Below are positions 50,869 to 60,437 of a stretch of 64,000 bases of DNA, piece after piece. The position numbers and the translations under genes were made by a program. This DNA comes from Kribbella pratensis (GTDB lineage: Bacteria; Actinomycetota; Actinomycetes; Propionibacteriales; Kribbellaceae). Positions within the stretch are counted from its first letter, which is position 1, and every line of letters starts with the position of its first letter. The DNA is taken from positions 211,432 to 275,431 of the forward strand of contig NZ_SODP01000002.1 of the NCBI RefSeq assembly GCF_004365355.1, written 5' to 3'. The notes under the pieces are model-generated. The model was not told the origin of the DNA and searched no databases. It worked only from the letters and a program-made list of their open reading frames with translations.

Positions 50869-51629
50869 CGCAGCATCAGTACGGCGGCGACCACGCCGGC
50901 GAGCACGATCAGGACCCGGAGCACTGTGGCCGGGAGCCGGCGGCCGATGTGGGCGCCGACGTACCCGCCGACGATGGAGCCGGCCGCGAGCAGGCCGCTC
51001 GCGGTCAGGTCGAGGTCGGCGATGAAGACGAAGATGATGCTCGCGACCAGATTCGCCGCGAGCAGCGCGAGTGTCTTGAGACCGTTGACGATCCGCAGCT
51101 CCAGGTCGAGCCCGAGGCCGAGGACGGCCATCATCATCACTCCGGCTCCGGCGCCGAAGTAGCCGCCGTACACGCCCGTCAGCGCGGTGAACAGAATCGT
51201 TGCCGGTGACATCGATCGCCGCAGCCCGTGCGGGTGGCCGGATCGGGAGCGCAGCCAACGGGAGATCCAGGGGTGGACCCCGACGATCAGGCAGGTGAAC
51301 AGGATCAGCCAAGGCGCCGCCGCCGCGAACACGCGCGACGGCAGCGCCAGCAGCAGCGCGGCGCCGCCGATCGCGCCGACGGCACAGATGACCACGACGG
51401 CAAGCGTCTGGTGGCGCGGCACCTCACGCAGCTCGCGCCGGTACCCGAACGCGCCACTCAGTGCGCCCGGTAAGAGTCCAAGAGTGTTCGACGCGTTGGC
51501 GACGACAGGCGGGATCCCCAGCGCGATGAGCACCGGAAAGCTCAGCAACGACGCGACACCGACGGTCGAGGTCAGGATGCCTGCACCGAGCCCGGCAGCA
51601 ATCACTGCCAAGTGCTCCGCGCCGGTCAT
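50865..51629 (-). CDS. TauE/SafE family anion permease
   Basis: 254-residue membrane protein with about 8 helices, of the sulfite/sulfonate exporter TauE/SafE family. 'AGLGAGILTSTVGVASLLSFPVLIALGIPPVVANASNTLGLLPG' is the first half's signature, repeated in degenerate form as 'GVYGGYFGAGAGVMMMAVLGLGLDLELRIVNGLK'. Likely moves sulfur oxyanions or organic acids; substrate unproven. ATG 51629 is chosen. Confidence 0.86.
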   Translation of the reverse strand: MTGAEHLAVIAAGLGAGILTSTVGVASLLSFPVLIALGIPPVVANASNTLGLLPGALSGAFGYRRELREVPRHQTLAVVVICAVGAIGGAALLLALPSRVFAAAAPWLILFTCLIVGVHPWISRWLRSRSGHPHGLRRSMSPATILFTALTGVYGGYFGAGAGVMMMAVLGLGLDLELRIVNGLKTLALLAANLVASIIFVFIADLDLTASGLLAAGSIVGGYVGAHIGRRLPATVLRVLIVLAGVVAAVLMLR

Positions 51630-51687
51630 GCCGACCACCCAATCACACGTCAAGCGGCCGGACGGTACGGCGGTAGGCGGAGTCGAG

Positions 51688-53229
51688 TCAGCGGACCTTG
51701 ACCTTGGCCGTCGGGCTCTTCCGGACGTTGCGGCCGTCGCTGACCTCGAGGTGGTACGACAACCCCTGGCCGCTGGTCAGACGCGAGTCGGTGACGGTCG
51801 TCACGGTCGGCGTCGTCCAGGAGTTCGACGTACGCGACCAGCTGCCGATCCGCGTGCTGCCGCGGTACAGCAGGTAGGTGAGGGTGAGGTTGTCCCGGTC
51901 GAGCACGGTCGGGAAGCTGATCGTCACCTTGTTGGCCCGGGCGCTCGCGACCTTCGGTGCGGCCGGCCGGGCGGGCGCGGCGCCGCCCGGGGCGCTGGTG
52001 AATCGCGTCAGACCTTCCTGCGGTACGCCGTTCACCTCGGTGAAATCGCCGCCCGCCCACAGGTCGTTGCCCCCGGAGGCGAATGCCAGCGGGCCGACGA
52101 GAGTCTCCCCGCCCGCATCGGTGTTCGGGAACCACGGGCCGAGCTTGCCGGTGATCGTGCTGTAGACGAGCAGATGATGCATCCCGGTCTTGTCCGGGAA
52201 CCCGCCGTCGGAGCTGCAGTCGTGCGCGTGCGAGCCCTTGTACAGCCAGTTGCCGATCGCCTTGATCGCCTCGGTCGCACCCAGGCAGTTGCTCTGCCAG
52301 ATCAGCTTGCCGGTCGTCGCGTCCGCGGCCAGCACCCCGTCGTAGCAGCCGATACCTGAGCCGGCGTTGGCCGCGAAGACTTTGTTTCCTTGGACTTCGA
52401 GGTCCTTCACCTGGCTGTCGCAGTCCTCGGACCTCGGCGGGATCGCCGCGATCGCGGGCATCGGGAGCACCGCGCCGGTCGTCGCGTTCAGCATCGCGAG
52501 GGCGTGATCGTTCCGGCCGCCGATCCGGGTGAAGCCACCGCCGACGAACACCCGATCGCCGTCCGTGGACACCTCGATCGCGTGGACGTCGTCGTTCGCG
52601 TCCGGGCTCCACGGCAGCAGCGTGCCGGTGCTTAGCGTGACCGCAGCGAGACGGCTGCGGGCCATCTTGTCCACCTGGCCGAACGAGCCGCCGAGGTAGA
52701 CCGTCTTGTCGGTGATCTTCAGTGCCGCCACCCGGAAGTTCACCACCGGGTCCCATCCCGAGACCAGCTTGCCGGTGGCCACGTTGAACATCGCCACCCG
52801 CGACCGCGGCACCCCGTTGACGGCGGTGAAGTCACCACCGATCACGACCCAGTGGCCGTCCGGCGACGTCGCCACACTCCACACCGGCCCGTTGACCTGC
52901 GGCGCGAACCGCGTCGGTACGCCGGTGGTCCGGTTGAGCACAACGAAGTACTTCCGCGCCACGTCACTGACACCGCGGGCCTTCCCCGGCGGCCGCACCC
53001 GGGTGAAGAGGCCGCCCGCGAACACCAGGTCACCCGCGACGGCGACCGAGTTCACGCTCGCGTTCGTCTGCCACGACGACTGCTCCACCGACGACAACGC
53101 CGAGCCGAATCCCCGCGGCGCCGTATGCGCACTCGCCACGGTCGCGGCCTGCACCGCCGGGCCGGACGGGACCAGCGCCGCGGCGACCACAGCCGCGCCG
53201 GTGACAACTGCCAGGACAGCCTTCTTCAT
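51688..53229 (-). CDS. Secreted beta-propeller protein with Fn3-like tail
   Basis: 513 residues. A signal peptide (MKKAVLAVVTGAAVVAAALVP...AATV) precedes at least five repeats with 'GGxFTxV'-type turns (LVFAGGLFTRV, WVVIGGDFTAV, VYLGGSFGQV, VFVGGGFTRI, LWAGGDFTEV), a beta-propeller of the Kelch/delta-60-like kind. The C-terminal ~90 residues ('APKVASARANKVTISFP... LTYLLYRGSTRIG') look like a fibronectin-type domain. Substrate or partner unknown. AGGGGGG upstream of ATG 53229. Confidence 0.8.
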   Translation of the reverse strand: MKKAVLAVVTGAAVVAAALVPSGPAVQAATVASAHTAPRGFGSALSSVEQSSWQTNASVNSVAVAGDLVFAGGLFTRVRPPGKARGVSDVARKYFVVLNRTTGVPTRFAPQVNGPVWSVATSPDGHWVVIGGDFTAVNGVPRSRVAMFNVATGKLVSGWDPVVNFRVAALKITDKTVYLGGSFGQVDKMARSRLAAVTLSTGTLLPWSPDANDDVHAIEVSTDGDRVFVGGGFTRIGGRNDHALAMLNATTGAVLPMPAIAAIPPRSEDCDSQVKDLEVQGNKVFAANAGSGIGCYDGVLAADATTGKLIWQSNCLGATEAIKAIGNWLYKGSHAHDCSSDGGFPDKTGMHHLLVYSTITGKLGPWFPNTDAGGETLVGPLAFASGGNDLWAGGDFTEVNGVPQEGLTRFTSAPGGAAPARPAAPKVASARANKVTISFPTVLDRDNLTLTYLLYRGSTRIGSWSRTSNSWTTPTVTTVTDSRLTSGQGLSYHLEVSDGRNVRKSPTAKVKVR

Positions 53230-53343
53230 GAGCGAACCCCCCTGGGCCCGCTCCGGCGGAAGATGCCGACCCATGACTCGGTGACTATGCGCCGTCAAAC
53301 GATAACTGTCCGCTCACCTTGTCGCGAAACCGGGCCGCGCGTT

Positions 53344-54381
53344 TCAGCTCCTGGAGCGGGCGTACTCCTCGAAGCAGGACTTGGTGTCCTCCGCGAGTTG
53401 ATGGGTGGCATCGAGCAGCCAGGTGGGTGGGAGGGTCTCGACGTGGCGGCGGGCGTCGTGGAGGTGGTGTGGGATGACGCCGTGGACGTCGGCGGCGGCC
53501 CGGGCCATCGAGGTCAGGACGAGTTCGACGGCTTTCGGGCGGAGGGATTCGATCGTGATGCGTTCGACGTCCGGGGACAGGGCGCGGAGTTGCCAACCGT
53601 CGATGCGACGCATCGGATAAGGTCCGCGGACGGCGCTCAGGACGCGGCCGTACAGAAGGTCGTCCGCCTGCGCACCGATCGGCACGAAGCCCGTGGTGAG
53701 TGGACCGACGATCTTCACCTCGCGCGCAATGTCTTTGCCAACAGCAACCATCCGCGGGTGGCCGAGGGATCCGGTGCCCGCCTGGCGATGGTGCCAGGAG
53801 GCATCAGCGATCTCGACGGCCGCCCTGACCGCGCTCGGTAGCACCGACGGGTCCGCGGGCATGCCTTCGCGCAGTTTGCCGTAGTACCGATCGGCATCGG
53901 TCGCTTTGGGTACCAGCGCACGCAGGTGCTCGGCCCCCGGATCGGCCAGATCGACGGCGCGACCCGGTTCGGCAGTGGACCATCCGTCGAGGAGCAGGCG
54001 GCAGATTCGCTTCGGGCTGATCGCCACCTGCGGGGTCAGCACGGCCGAGACCGCGAGCCGGAGCAGGTCGAGGGCGGGTGGGCCCCAGACCAGCTCGTCG
54101 AGATCGTTGACGCCCCAGCGCCGTACGCCGCGATGGTCGAGCCAGGTCCCGAAATTCTGCACATGCAGGTCACCGACCTCCGGCACCTGCGGCCCGTCCA
54201 GCACGCTCGGCACCAGTTCGGCGACGCGCTCCAGCCAGAGGTAGTACGTCCCGCGCAGGAAGTGCAGCGGATCCGCCGCGAGTTCGCGATGCTTGAGCTC
54301 GAGATCCTCCGCTACGACGGGGATCCGGCCCGCGAGCCATCGTTCGTACGCCGCGGTCGCCGCCACCGGATCGGCCGTCAT
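53344..54381 (-). CDS. DUF2252 family protein
   Basis: 345 residues with 'FLRGTYYLWLERV', 'GDLHVQNFGTWLD' and 'VNDLDELVWGPPALDLLRLAVS', the DUF2252 marks that resemble the aminoglycoside-phosphotransferase kinase fold (G-D-x-H-x-x-N, later D-x-D). A small-molecule kinase activity is possible but unshown. ATG 54381 overlaps the antiporter stop (ATGA). Confidence 0.85.
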   Translation of the reverse strand: MTADPVAATAAYERWLAGRIPVVAEDLELKHRELAADPLHFLRGTYYLWLERVAELVPSVLDGPQVPEVGDLHVQNFGTWLDHRGVRRWGVNDLDELVWGPPALDLLRLAVSAVLTPQVAISPKRICRLLLDGWSTAEPGRAVDLADPGAEHLRALVPKATDADRYYGKLREGMPADPSVLPSAVRAAVEIADASWHHRQAGTGSLGHPRMVAVGKDIAREVKIVGPLTTGFVPIGAQADDLLYGRVLSAVRGPYPMRRIDGWQLRALSPDVERITIESLRPKAVELVLTSMARAAADVHGVIPHHLHDARRHVETLPPTWLLDATHQLAEDTKSCFEEYARSRS

Positions 54382-55529
54382 CCCGACACCGCCTTCGCCG
54401 AGACCAGACCCCGCCGTACGGCGATGCCGCCCGCGACGACGCCGGCCGCGATCGTCACCAGCGCACCGAGGATCAGCGCGGACGGCTCCCCCGGCTGGAG
54501 CACGTGCAACGTCGTACCGAGCGTCGCCGCCGCGACCGGGACGCCGAGCTGGGCCGACGCCAGAACGCCGAGGCTCATGGGCTGCCGAGTCAGCATCCCG
54601 GACAGATGACTGATCACGGCACCGAGGCCTAGCGCTGCGCCGAGGCCGATGAACTCCGGTTTGGTGAGGAGCTCGCGCAGGTCGAGCGACGCCCCGAGCC
54701 AGACGAAGAACACCGGCCCGAGGAACCCTTCGGTCAGCGCGAACAGCTGCCGGGCCAGCCGCCGCGGCTCACCCACGGCCGCGACCGCCAGCCCGAGGAC
54801 GAATCCGGCCAGCATGATCGACACATGCGTCGCCGTCGCCAGTCTGGCGAGCGCGAACAGCACAATCAGACTGACCCGCAGTTCGATCGCGAACTGGCGG
54901 TCCTCCGACACCTTGTGCGCCCGACGCCGCACGCCGGACCGCTCCGCCCAGTTCAGCAGCACGTACGCCACCGCACCCGCAGCGATAACCGCGAGCGCGC
55001 CGAGCGCGGCCCGCCCGGCGTGCGGCGGATCGATCGCCAGCGGCAGCGCCACGATGCAGGCGGCGTCCGCGATCGCGACCTGGGGCAGCAGCTCGACCAC
55101 TGGCCGCCCACCGAGTCCTAGCGAGTCGACGATCGGCAGAACCAGCGCCGCGGACGAGGAAGCCATGAGTACGGCGTACAGCGCGACGTGCCCGGTGTCG
55201 ACGACCGCGTTCAGGGCGTAGGCGACACCGGTCGCGACGATGCCGGTCACCACCGCGCGGAGCAGCCCGGGCCGGATCGCCTTGCGCAGACTCTCGTCCC
55301 GGACCGGAACGTGGGTCCCGGCGACGAACATGACCAGCCCGAACCCGATCTCGGCGAGGAACGTGAACTTGTCGTCGGACGCCACGAAGTACCCGAACCC
55401 CGTCTTGCCCAGGATGACACCGGCCAGCAGCTCGCCGAGCACGACCGGGATGTGCCAACCGCGCCGCAACGCCAGCAGCGGACCGATCAGTCCGACGGCA
55501 ATCACCACGGCCAGCACGGTGAAGCTCAC
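54378..55529 (-). CDS. Cation:proton antiporter (CPA2 / Kef-like)
   Basis: 383-residue membrane protein with about 11-12 helices, lacking the C-terminal RCK/TrkA-N domain of full KefB/KefC. 'HIPVVLGELLAGVILGKTGFGYF' and 'GHVALYAVLMASSSAALVLPIVDSLGL' mark the Na+/H+ exchanger domain. Exports Na+ or K+ in exchange for protons, direction inferred. Followed by DUF2252 in an overlapping pair. Confidence 0.85.
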   Translation of the reverse strand: MSFTVLAVVIAVGLIGPLLALRRGWHIPVVLGELLAGVILGKTGFGYFVASDDKFTFLAEIGFGLVMFVAGTHVPVRDESLRKAIRPGLLRAVVTGIVATGVAYALNAVVDTGHVALYAVLMASSSAALVLPIVDSLGLGGRPVVELLPQVAIADAACIVALPLAIDPPHAGRAALGALAVIAAGAVAYVLLNWAERSGVRRRAHKVSEDRQFAIELRVSLIVLFALARLATATHVSIMLAGFVLGLAVAAVGEPRRLARQLFALTEGFLGPVFFVWLGASLDLRELLTKPEFIGLGAALGLGAVISHLSGMLTRQPMSLGVLASAQLGVPVAAATLGTTLHVLQPGEPSALILGALVTIAAGVVAGGIAVRRGLVSAKAVSG

Positions 55530-55611
55530 CGCAGCTCCTTTCCCCGGAGAGCGCCATTGTGCGCCCGCACGCCTGGGATTCGGCAGACGCGGACGGGTTG
55601 CGCCGCATTTA

Positions 55612-55644
55612 TTAGTCGGCTAAGTTTTCTGCTTAGCCGACTAA
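55612..55644. promoter_or_regulatory. Perfect 33-bp palindrome upstream of SDR
   Basis: TTAGTCGGCTAAG (55612-55624) and its exact inverse (55632-55644) flank a 7-nt TTTTCTG centre. It ends 21 bp before the SDR start, in the 136-bp gap shared with the divergent antiporter. A dimeric or tetrameric repressor site is likely; no regulator gene is adjacent. Confidence 0.75.
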
Positions 55645-55665
55645 CAAATACCGGAAGGACGGGTC

Positions 55666-56445
55666 ATGGACCTGGGATTCAAGGACGCGGCGGTGCTGGT
55701 GACGGGCGGGTCGTCGGGGATCGGACGGGCGACGGCGATCGCGTACGGCGCCGAGGGGGCGCGGGTCGCGATCACTTACAACTCGCGGAAGGACGCCGCG
55801 GAGACGGTCGCGACGGAGATCGAGGACGCGGGTGGCACGGCGTACGTCGTACCGATGGATCTCGCCGCGCCCGAGACGATCGCAACAGCGGTCGCGTCCG
55901 TGGTGGAGCACTGGGGCGGGCTCGATGCGGTGGTCGCGAACGCGGTCGACTGGGGCAACGCCGAGTTCCACGACCGGCCCACGAAGGTCGAGGCCGGCCG
56001 GCCGGAGTGGTGGGTGCCGATCATGCGGGCCAACCTCGAGGGCAACTACCACCTGGTGCAGCAGGTGGCGCCGGCGTTGCGGCGGTCGTCCCACGGGCGG
56101 CTGGTGCTGATCTCCACGGATCTGGCCGAGCGTGGGTTGCCCGGATCGTGGCCGTACAGCGCGGCGAAGGCGGGGCTGCACGGGCTGGTCGCGAGTGTGC
56201 AGCACGATCTGGGTGCGGACGGCGTACTCGTGAACGTCGTCATGCCCGGAATCACCCTGGAGAACGGCGCGCACCGGGTGATCCCGCAGCCTGCGCTGGA
56301 GCAGATCGCGGCCGGGTTCAGCGCACGGCACCTGCCGGAGACGACCGAACTCGCGGACGCGATCCTGTTCCTCACCTCGCCGAGGACGAAGGCGATCCAG
56401 GGCCAGATCCTGCGCGTCACCGGCGGGACCCTGCTACCCGCGTAG
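55666..56445 (+). CDS. SDR family oxidoreductase
   Basis: 259 residues. TGGSSGIG at 13-20 is the cofactor motif, catalytic Ser150, Tyr164 and Lys168 (YSAAK) are present, but NAG is replaced by NAV (92-94). 'GQILRVTGGTLLPA' ends the chain. FabG-like fold; substrate unknown. GGAAGG lies before ATG 55666. Probably repressed through the 33-bp palindrome just upstream. Confidence 0.88.
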   Translation: MDLGFKDAAVLVTGGSSGIGRATAIAYGAEGARVAITYNSRKDAAETVATEIEDAGGTAYVVPMDLAAPETIATAVASVVEHWGGLDAVVANAVDWGNAEFHDRPTKVEAGRPEWWVPIMRANLEGNYHLVQQVAPALRRSSHGRLVLISTDLAERGLPGSWPYSAAKAGLHGLVASVQHDLGADGVLVNVVMPGITLENGAHRVIPQPALEQIAAGFSARHLPETTELADAILFLTSPRTKAIQGQILRVTGGTLLPA

Positions 56446-56519
56446 CGCGCAATACAGCACGGACAGCGTCGGCACTTGTACCGTGGGCTGAGGGACTCCC
56501 CCGATGAAGGAGCGTCGCG

Positions 56520-57098
56520 ATGGCCCGGGCACTGATCGTGGTGGATGTGCAGAACGACTTCTGCGAAGGCGGAAGCCTGGCCGTCGCCGGCGGCGCCGAC
56601 GTAGCGTTCCGGATCGGCGAACTTCTCCACGAATGGCACGAGGCCGAACCCGACGACCGCCAGTACGCGTACGTCGTGGCCACCCGGGACCACCACATCG
56701 ATCCCGGCGACCACTTCTCCAGGGAGCCCGACTACGTCCACTCGTGGCCGCGGCACTGCGTCGCGGGCACGGACGGGGTCAGCTTCCACCCGAATCTGGA
56801 CCCGCAGCCGTTCGACGCGATCTTCGACAAGGGTGAGTATGCGGCGGCGTACTCCGGGTTCGAGGGGAAGTCGCACGAAGGCGGTCACGCCCTGGCCGAC
56901 TGGCTCCGCGGCAAGGGCGTGACCGACGTCGACGTCTGCGGGATCGCGACGGATTACTGCGTCCGCGCCACTGCCTTGGACGCCCGCAAGGAAGGCTTCG
57001 ACACAACCGTCCTCATCAACCTGACCGCCGGCGTCGCCCCCTCCACCACCGAACAAGCCCTGACCGACCTGCGTACAGCCGGCGTCAACGTCACCTGA
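56520..57098 (+). CDS. pncA: Nicotinamidase (isochorismatase family)
   Basis: 192-residue amidase: nicotinamide to nicotinate. Triad Asp9, Lys104 (FDKGEY) and Cys147 (GIATDYCV) is complete; metal ligands Asp57, His59, His65 and His79 correspond to those of mycobacterial PncA. GAAGGAG lies 7 nt before the ATG. Together with pncB at 46.7 kb it completes nicotinamide salvage to NAD precursors. Confidence 0.94.
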   Translation: MARALIVVDVQNDFCEGGSLAVAGGADVAFRIGELLHEWHEAEPDDRQYAYVVATRDHHIDPGDHFSREPDYVHSWPRHCVAGTDGVSFHPNLDPQPFDAIFDKGEYAAAYSGFEGKSHEGGHALADWLRGKGVTDVDVCGIATDYCVRATALDARKEGFDTTVLINLTAGVAPSTTEQALTDLRTAGVNVT

Positions 57099-57107
57099 GG
57101 AGTCCCC

Positions 57108-58646
57108 TTATCTGACCGGTGCGCCTGGGCCGAGGGGGATGCCGAGGGCCCACCATGCCAGGAACAGCAGGGTCCACGCGACGGTCATCGACACCGCCAG
57201 TGGCACGGTGTACGACGCCAGCGTGCCTACGCCGGCGTCCTTGCGGTAGCGCTGCAGGAAGCCGAGGGCCATCACGAAGTACGGGCTCATCGGGGTGATC
57301 GCAGTCGAGCCCGAGTCGGCGATGCGGAAGAGCGCCTGCGTGGTCTCGGCGGGGACGTTGAGGAGCAGCATCATCGGGACCAGGATCGGCGCCGTGAGCG
57401 ACCACATCGCCGAGCCGCTCGTCACCAGGACGTTGATCACCGTGAGCAGCGCGAGGATGCCGAGGAAGATCACCACCTTCGGCGCACCGAGCTCACCCAG
57501 CCAGCGCGCCGACTCCGCCGACAGCAGGTCGCCGATGTTGCTCCAGTCGAAGTACGCGAGGAACTGCGCGATCGCGAAGAACAGCACCAGTACCGGCGCC
57601 ATCTGCTTGATCCCCTCGGCCATCAGCTTCGGTACGTCGGCCGCGCGCTCGATCGCCTTCACCGCCACGCCGTACGTGATGCCGACGAGACCGAACAGCA
57701 CGGCGACCACCATCGCGATCCCGTCCAGGAACGGGGAGTCGACGATGCTGCCGTCCTTGCCGCGCAACGGGGAATCGTGCGGCAGCAGGACAGCGACGAT
57801 CGCCACCGCGGCGACCAGGAACACGATGCCGGCCCGGCGCAGACCCTTGCGTTCGGCAACTGATACCGACAACTGATCCGGGTCGTCGCCGGGTGCCTCC
57901 GGATCGGCGTCCAGGTCGGTGCGCTTGCTCAGCACGAGCCTCGCGACCAGTGTGATCACCAGCGCCAACAGGATCGACGACGCGATGTTGAAGAACCAGT
58001 TCGACAGCACCGACACGTGCGCGTTCGGATCGATCGTCTTCGCGGCCGCCGTAGTGATGCCGGCGAAGATCGCGTCGTTCGGGGTCGGGATCGGACTCGC
58101 GTCGTACCCGGACGCGATCGCGGTGTACGCCACCACGATGCCAAGGATCGGCGACCGCCCCACCGCACGGAACGCGAGCCCGCCCAGCGGGACCAGGATG
58201 ATGTACGCCGCCGCGGACGCCACGTGCGCCATCGTGCCGGCGAACGCGACCGCAAACACCACCATCGACGTCGGCACGCGCGACACGCTGACCCGCATCA
58301 GCGCCTGCAGAAACCCGGTCCGCTCGGCGAGCGCGACGCCCATGATCACGACCACGATCGTCGCCATCGGCGGGAACTCGGCGAAGTTCGAGATCGCCGT
58401 CGAGACGGCCATCTGCAGCCCGTCACCGGACAGCAGGTTCTGTACTGCGACCTCCTTGCCGTCCTTGGGCGAGAGCACCGAGACATCCAGGGCCGACAGG
58501 ATCGCGCTGACGACGGCGAGGATCGCGGACAGGATCCAGAACAGCCAGAACGGATGCGGCAATGCGTTCCCGACCCGCTCGATGACAGCCATCGCCCGGA
58601 CCAGCCGGGGCAGCTCCCCGCGGTCGGTGGTTGTAGCCGTACTCAT
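57108..58646 (-). CDS. AbgT family transporter
   Basis: 512-residue membrane protein of the p-aminobenzoyl-glutamate transporter family (9 helices plus two hairpin loops). 'IERVGNALPHPFWLFWILSAILA', 'FPPMATIVVVIMGVALAERTGFLQAL' and 'IADSGSTAITPMSPYFVMALGFLQRY' are typical. Members import p-aminobenzoyl-glutamate or export sulfonamides; which applies is unclear. ATG 58646 overlaps the esterase stop (ATGA). Confidence 0.88.
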   Translation of the reverse strand: MSTATTTDRGELPRLVRAMAVIERVGNALPHPFWLFWILSAILAVVSAILSALDVSVLSPKDGKEVAVQNLLSGDGLQMAVSTAISNFAEFPPMATIVVVIMGVALAERTGFLQALMRVSVSRVPTSMVVFAVAFAGTMAHVASAAAYIILVPLGGLAFRAVGRSPILGIVVAYTAIASGYDASPIPTPNDAIFAGITTAAAKTIDPNAHVSVLSNWFFNIASSILLALVITLVARLVLSKRTDLDADPEAPGDDPDQLSVSVAERKGLRRAGIVFLVAAVAIVAVLLPHDSPLRGKDGSIVDSPFLDGIAMVVAVLFGLVGITYGVAVKAIERAADVPKLMAEGIKQMAPVLVLFFAIAQFLAYFDWSNIGDLLSAESARWLGELGAPKVVIFLGILALLTVINVLVTSGSAMWSLTAPILVPMMLLLNVPAETTQALFRIADSGSTAITPMSPYFVMALGFLQRYRKDAGVGTLASYTVPLAVSMTVAWTLLFLAWWALGIPLGPGAPVR

Positions 58647-59596
58647 GAGAGCTTGTGCGCTTTGAAGAAGGCGCCGATCAACTCGTGCGCTTCGAAGGTC
58701 TGCGTCACGTAGCCCGGTCCGGACGTGGAGTCCGAGCCCGGCCAACTGTGCCCGCCGTCGGTGACCGCGACGTGTACGACGTCTGCCTTGCAGCCCTTGT
58801 ACGTGAACTTCAGGACGTCGTCACCGAGCTGACTCGTCTTCGGATCGGGATTGCAGTGATCGCGGACCGTCCAGTCGCGGACCCAGGTCTGGATACTCGG
58901 CAGGTCCCGCTCGCCGTCACCGCTGTACGGAATCGTCGTGTCGCCGGTGCCGTGGATGTCGAGCACCGGAATCGGACGGCTCGGCGCGCAGTGCGTGCCT
59001 TCGATGTAGAACGCGCCGGAGACCGGCGCGATCGCCGCGAACCGATCGGCCATCTGGCAGGCCAGAATCCCGGTGAAGCCGGCACCGTTGGATTTGCCGG
59101 TCGCGTAGACGGCGCGGGTGTCGACGCAGTACTTCGACTCCAGGTCGTCCAGCAGGTCGGCGGTGAACTTCACGTCGTCGACACCCTTGGCGGAGTACGG
59201 CGCTCCTTGCCAGGCCTGCTTGTCCTCGTCGCCGATCACACCGTTGGGATAGGCAACGATCGCGTCAAGTTTCGACAGGTCCGAGAACGCCTCGGTCTGA
59301 GCACCGGTCTTGCCGCGACCGTGGTACACCAAAATGAGCGAGGCTGCCTTGGAGCTCCGGTAGTTGTCCGGCAGGTGCAGGCGGTAGGTGCGGGTGAGAC
59401 CCCCGCTCTGGATCGTGTAGTCGCCGCTCGGGGCGGCCTGCTTGCCGCAGCCCGGTGTGGTGGACGCGGCAGATGCGGTTGCCGTGGGCAACGTGGTGGC
59501 GGCGGTCACCAGGGCCGCCGAAGCCAGCAGGGCGCCGATCCGCCGGGTGGAATACCAACCGGACAGGCTGAGGGTTTTCGGGCGTGCGAGGTTCAT
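58643..59596 (-). CDS. Secreted PHB-depolymerase/feruloyl-esterase-like hydrolase
   Basis: 317 residues with a signal peptide (hydrophobic 20-40, ending in ATASA-A) and the carbohydrate esterase family 1-like hydrolase fold: 'YRLHLPDNYRSSKAASLILVYHGRGKTG', nucleophile elbow GKSNGAG, and terminal 'VTDGGHSWPGSD' with catalytic His. Four or more cysteines suggest disulfides. GGAGG lies before ATG 59596. Co-translated with the AbgT gene, perhaps cleaving an ester whose product AbgT carries (inference). Confidence 0.85.
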   Translation of the reverse strand: MNLARPKTLSLSGWYSTRRIGALLASAALVTAATTLPTATASAASTTPGCGKQAAPSGDYTIQSGGLTRTYRLHLPDNYRSSKAASLILVYHGRGKTGAQTEAFSDLSKLDAIVAYPNGVIGDEDKQAWQGAPYSAKGVDDVKFTADLLDDLESKYCVDTRAVYATGKSNGAGFTGILACQMADRFAAIAPVSGAFYIEGTHCAPSRPIPVLDIHGTGDTTIPYSGDGERDLPSIQTWVRDWTVRDHCNPDPKTSQLGDDVLKFTYKGCKADVVHVAVTDGGHSWPGSDSTSGPGYVTQTFEAHELIGAFFKAHKLS

Positions 59597-59693
59597 CAGG
59601 GTGCCTCCTCGGGCAGGCGGCCTGCAGGCGGGCAGGCTCGCGCCTGGACCTCCCTGAGCGAAGGTCCAGTGTTCGGGGTGGTGCGTCAGGCCA

Positions 59694-60437
59694 TCAGGCT
59701 GAGAGCAACTCGTCGGCGAAGGCGGCTATCCGGTCGGCGGCGGTCTCCACCAGCAGACGGCCGTCCTCGGCGGTGGCGCGACGGGGGTCACCCAGTACGC
59801 CACGCTTGTGGTACGCGTCGAACCCGACAGACAGCCGCGGTCCGCGCGACTGCCGGGACAGCCGGGCGGTCGGGGTCAATCCATCGAGCGTGGTGGCGCC
59901 CGGCTCCAGGCGATCGGCCTGGACCAGGTCCGGGGCCAGGTACAGCATCTGCGCGGTCTCCGCCTCGCCGGCGTGACCGTGTACCTCACTGACTCCTGTG
60001 ATCAGGTCCGACACCACGGACGTGACCGGGGTCCACGCGAACGTGAGCTCGCTGCGGACGTACTCCTGCGCCAGCACGGACAGGGCGGGGTTGTTCCCTC
60101 CGTGCCCGGTGATCACCAGGAACCGCCGCCAGCCGTGTTCGTGCAGGCTTGCGACGACATCCCGGAGTACTTGCATGAACGTTGCCGGGGACAACGTCAT
60201 GGTGCCGGCGAACGCCATGTGGTGCGGCGAGACGCCGTACGGGACGGCCGGCGCGATCACCGCGCGACCGGCCAGCCGCTCCGCGACCCGCTCGGCCACG
60301 CCGACGGCGCGCACGGTGTCGGTGGACATCGCCATCCCGCCGCCGTGCTGCTCATGCGCCCCCACCGGGACGATCACCAGCGGAGACCGGCGTACGGCGA
60401 CGAGCGCTTCGTCAGTCGTCATCTCGGCAAGCTTCAT
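59694..60437 (-). CDS. Creatininase family amidohydrolase
   Basis: 247 residues: 'PVGAHEQHGGGMAMSTDTV' (Glu/His metal ligands), 'VPYGVSPHHMAFAGTMTLSP', 'VITGHGGNNPAL' and 'EVHGHAGEAETAQMLYL' form the di-metal site of creatininase. Relatives include creatininase, FAPy-deformylase-like ArfB and mycofactocin MftE; no mycofactocin genes are here. ATG 60437 overlaps the GntR stop (ATGA), so the two are co-expressed. Confidence 0.85.
   Translation of the reverse strand: MKLAEMTTDEALVAVRRSPLVIVPVGAHEQHGGGMAMSTDTVRAVGVAERVAERLAGRAVIAPAVPYGVSPHHMAFAGTMTLSPATFMQVLRDVVASLHEHGWRRFLVITGHGGNNPALSVLAQEYVRSELTFAWTPVTSVVSDLITGVSEVHGHAGEAETAQMLYLAPDLVQADRLEPGATTLDGLTPTARLSRQSRGPRLSVGFDAYHKRGVLGDPRRATAEDGRLLVETAADRIAAFADELLSA

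Noticed and set aside
59597..59693. Structured RNA in the GGGCAGGC-rich region upstream of the esterase gene
   Set aside because: Short G/C direct repeats only; no consistent stem beyond what such composition gives by chance.
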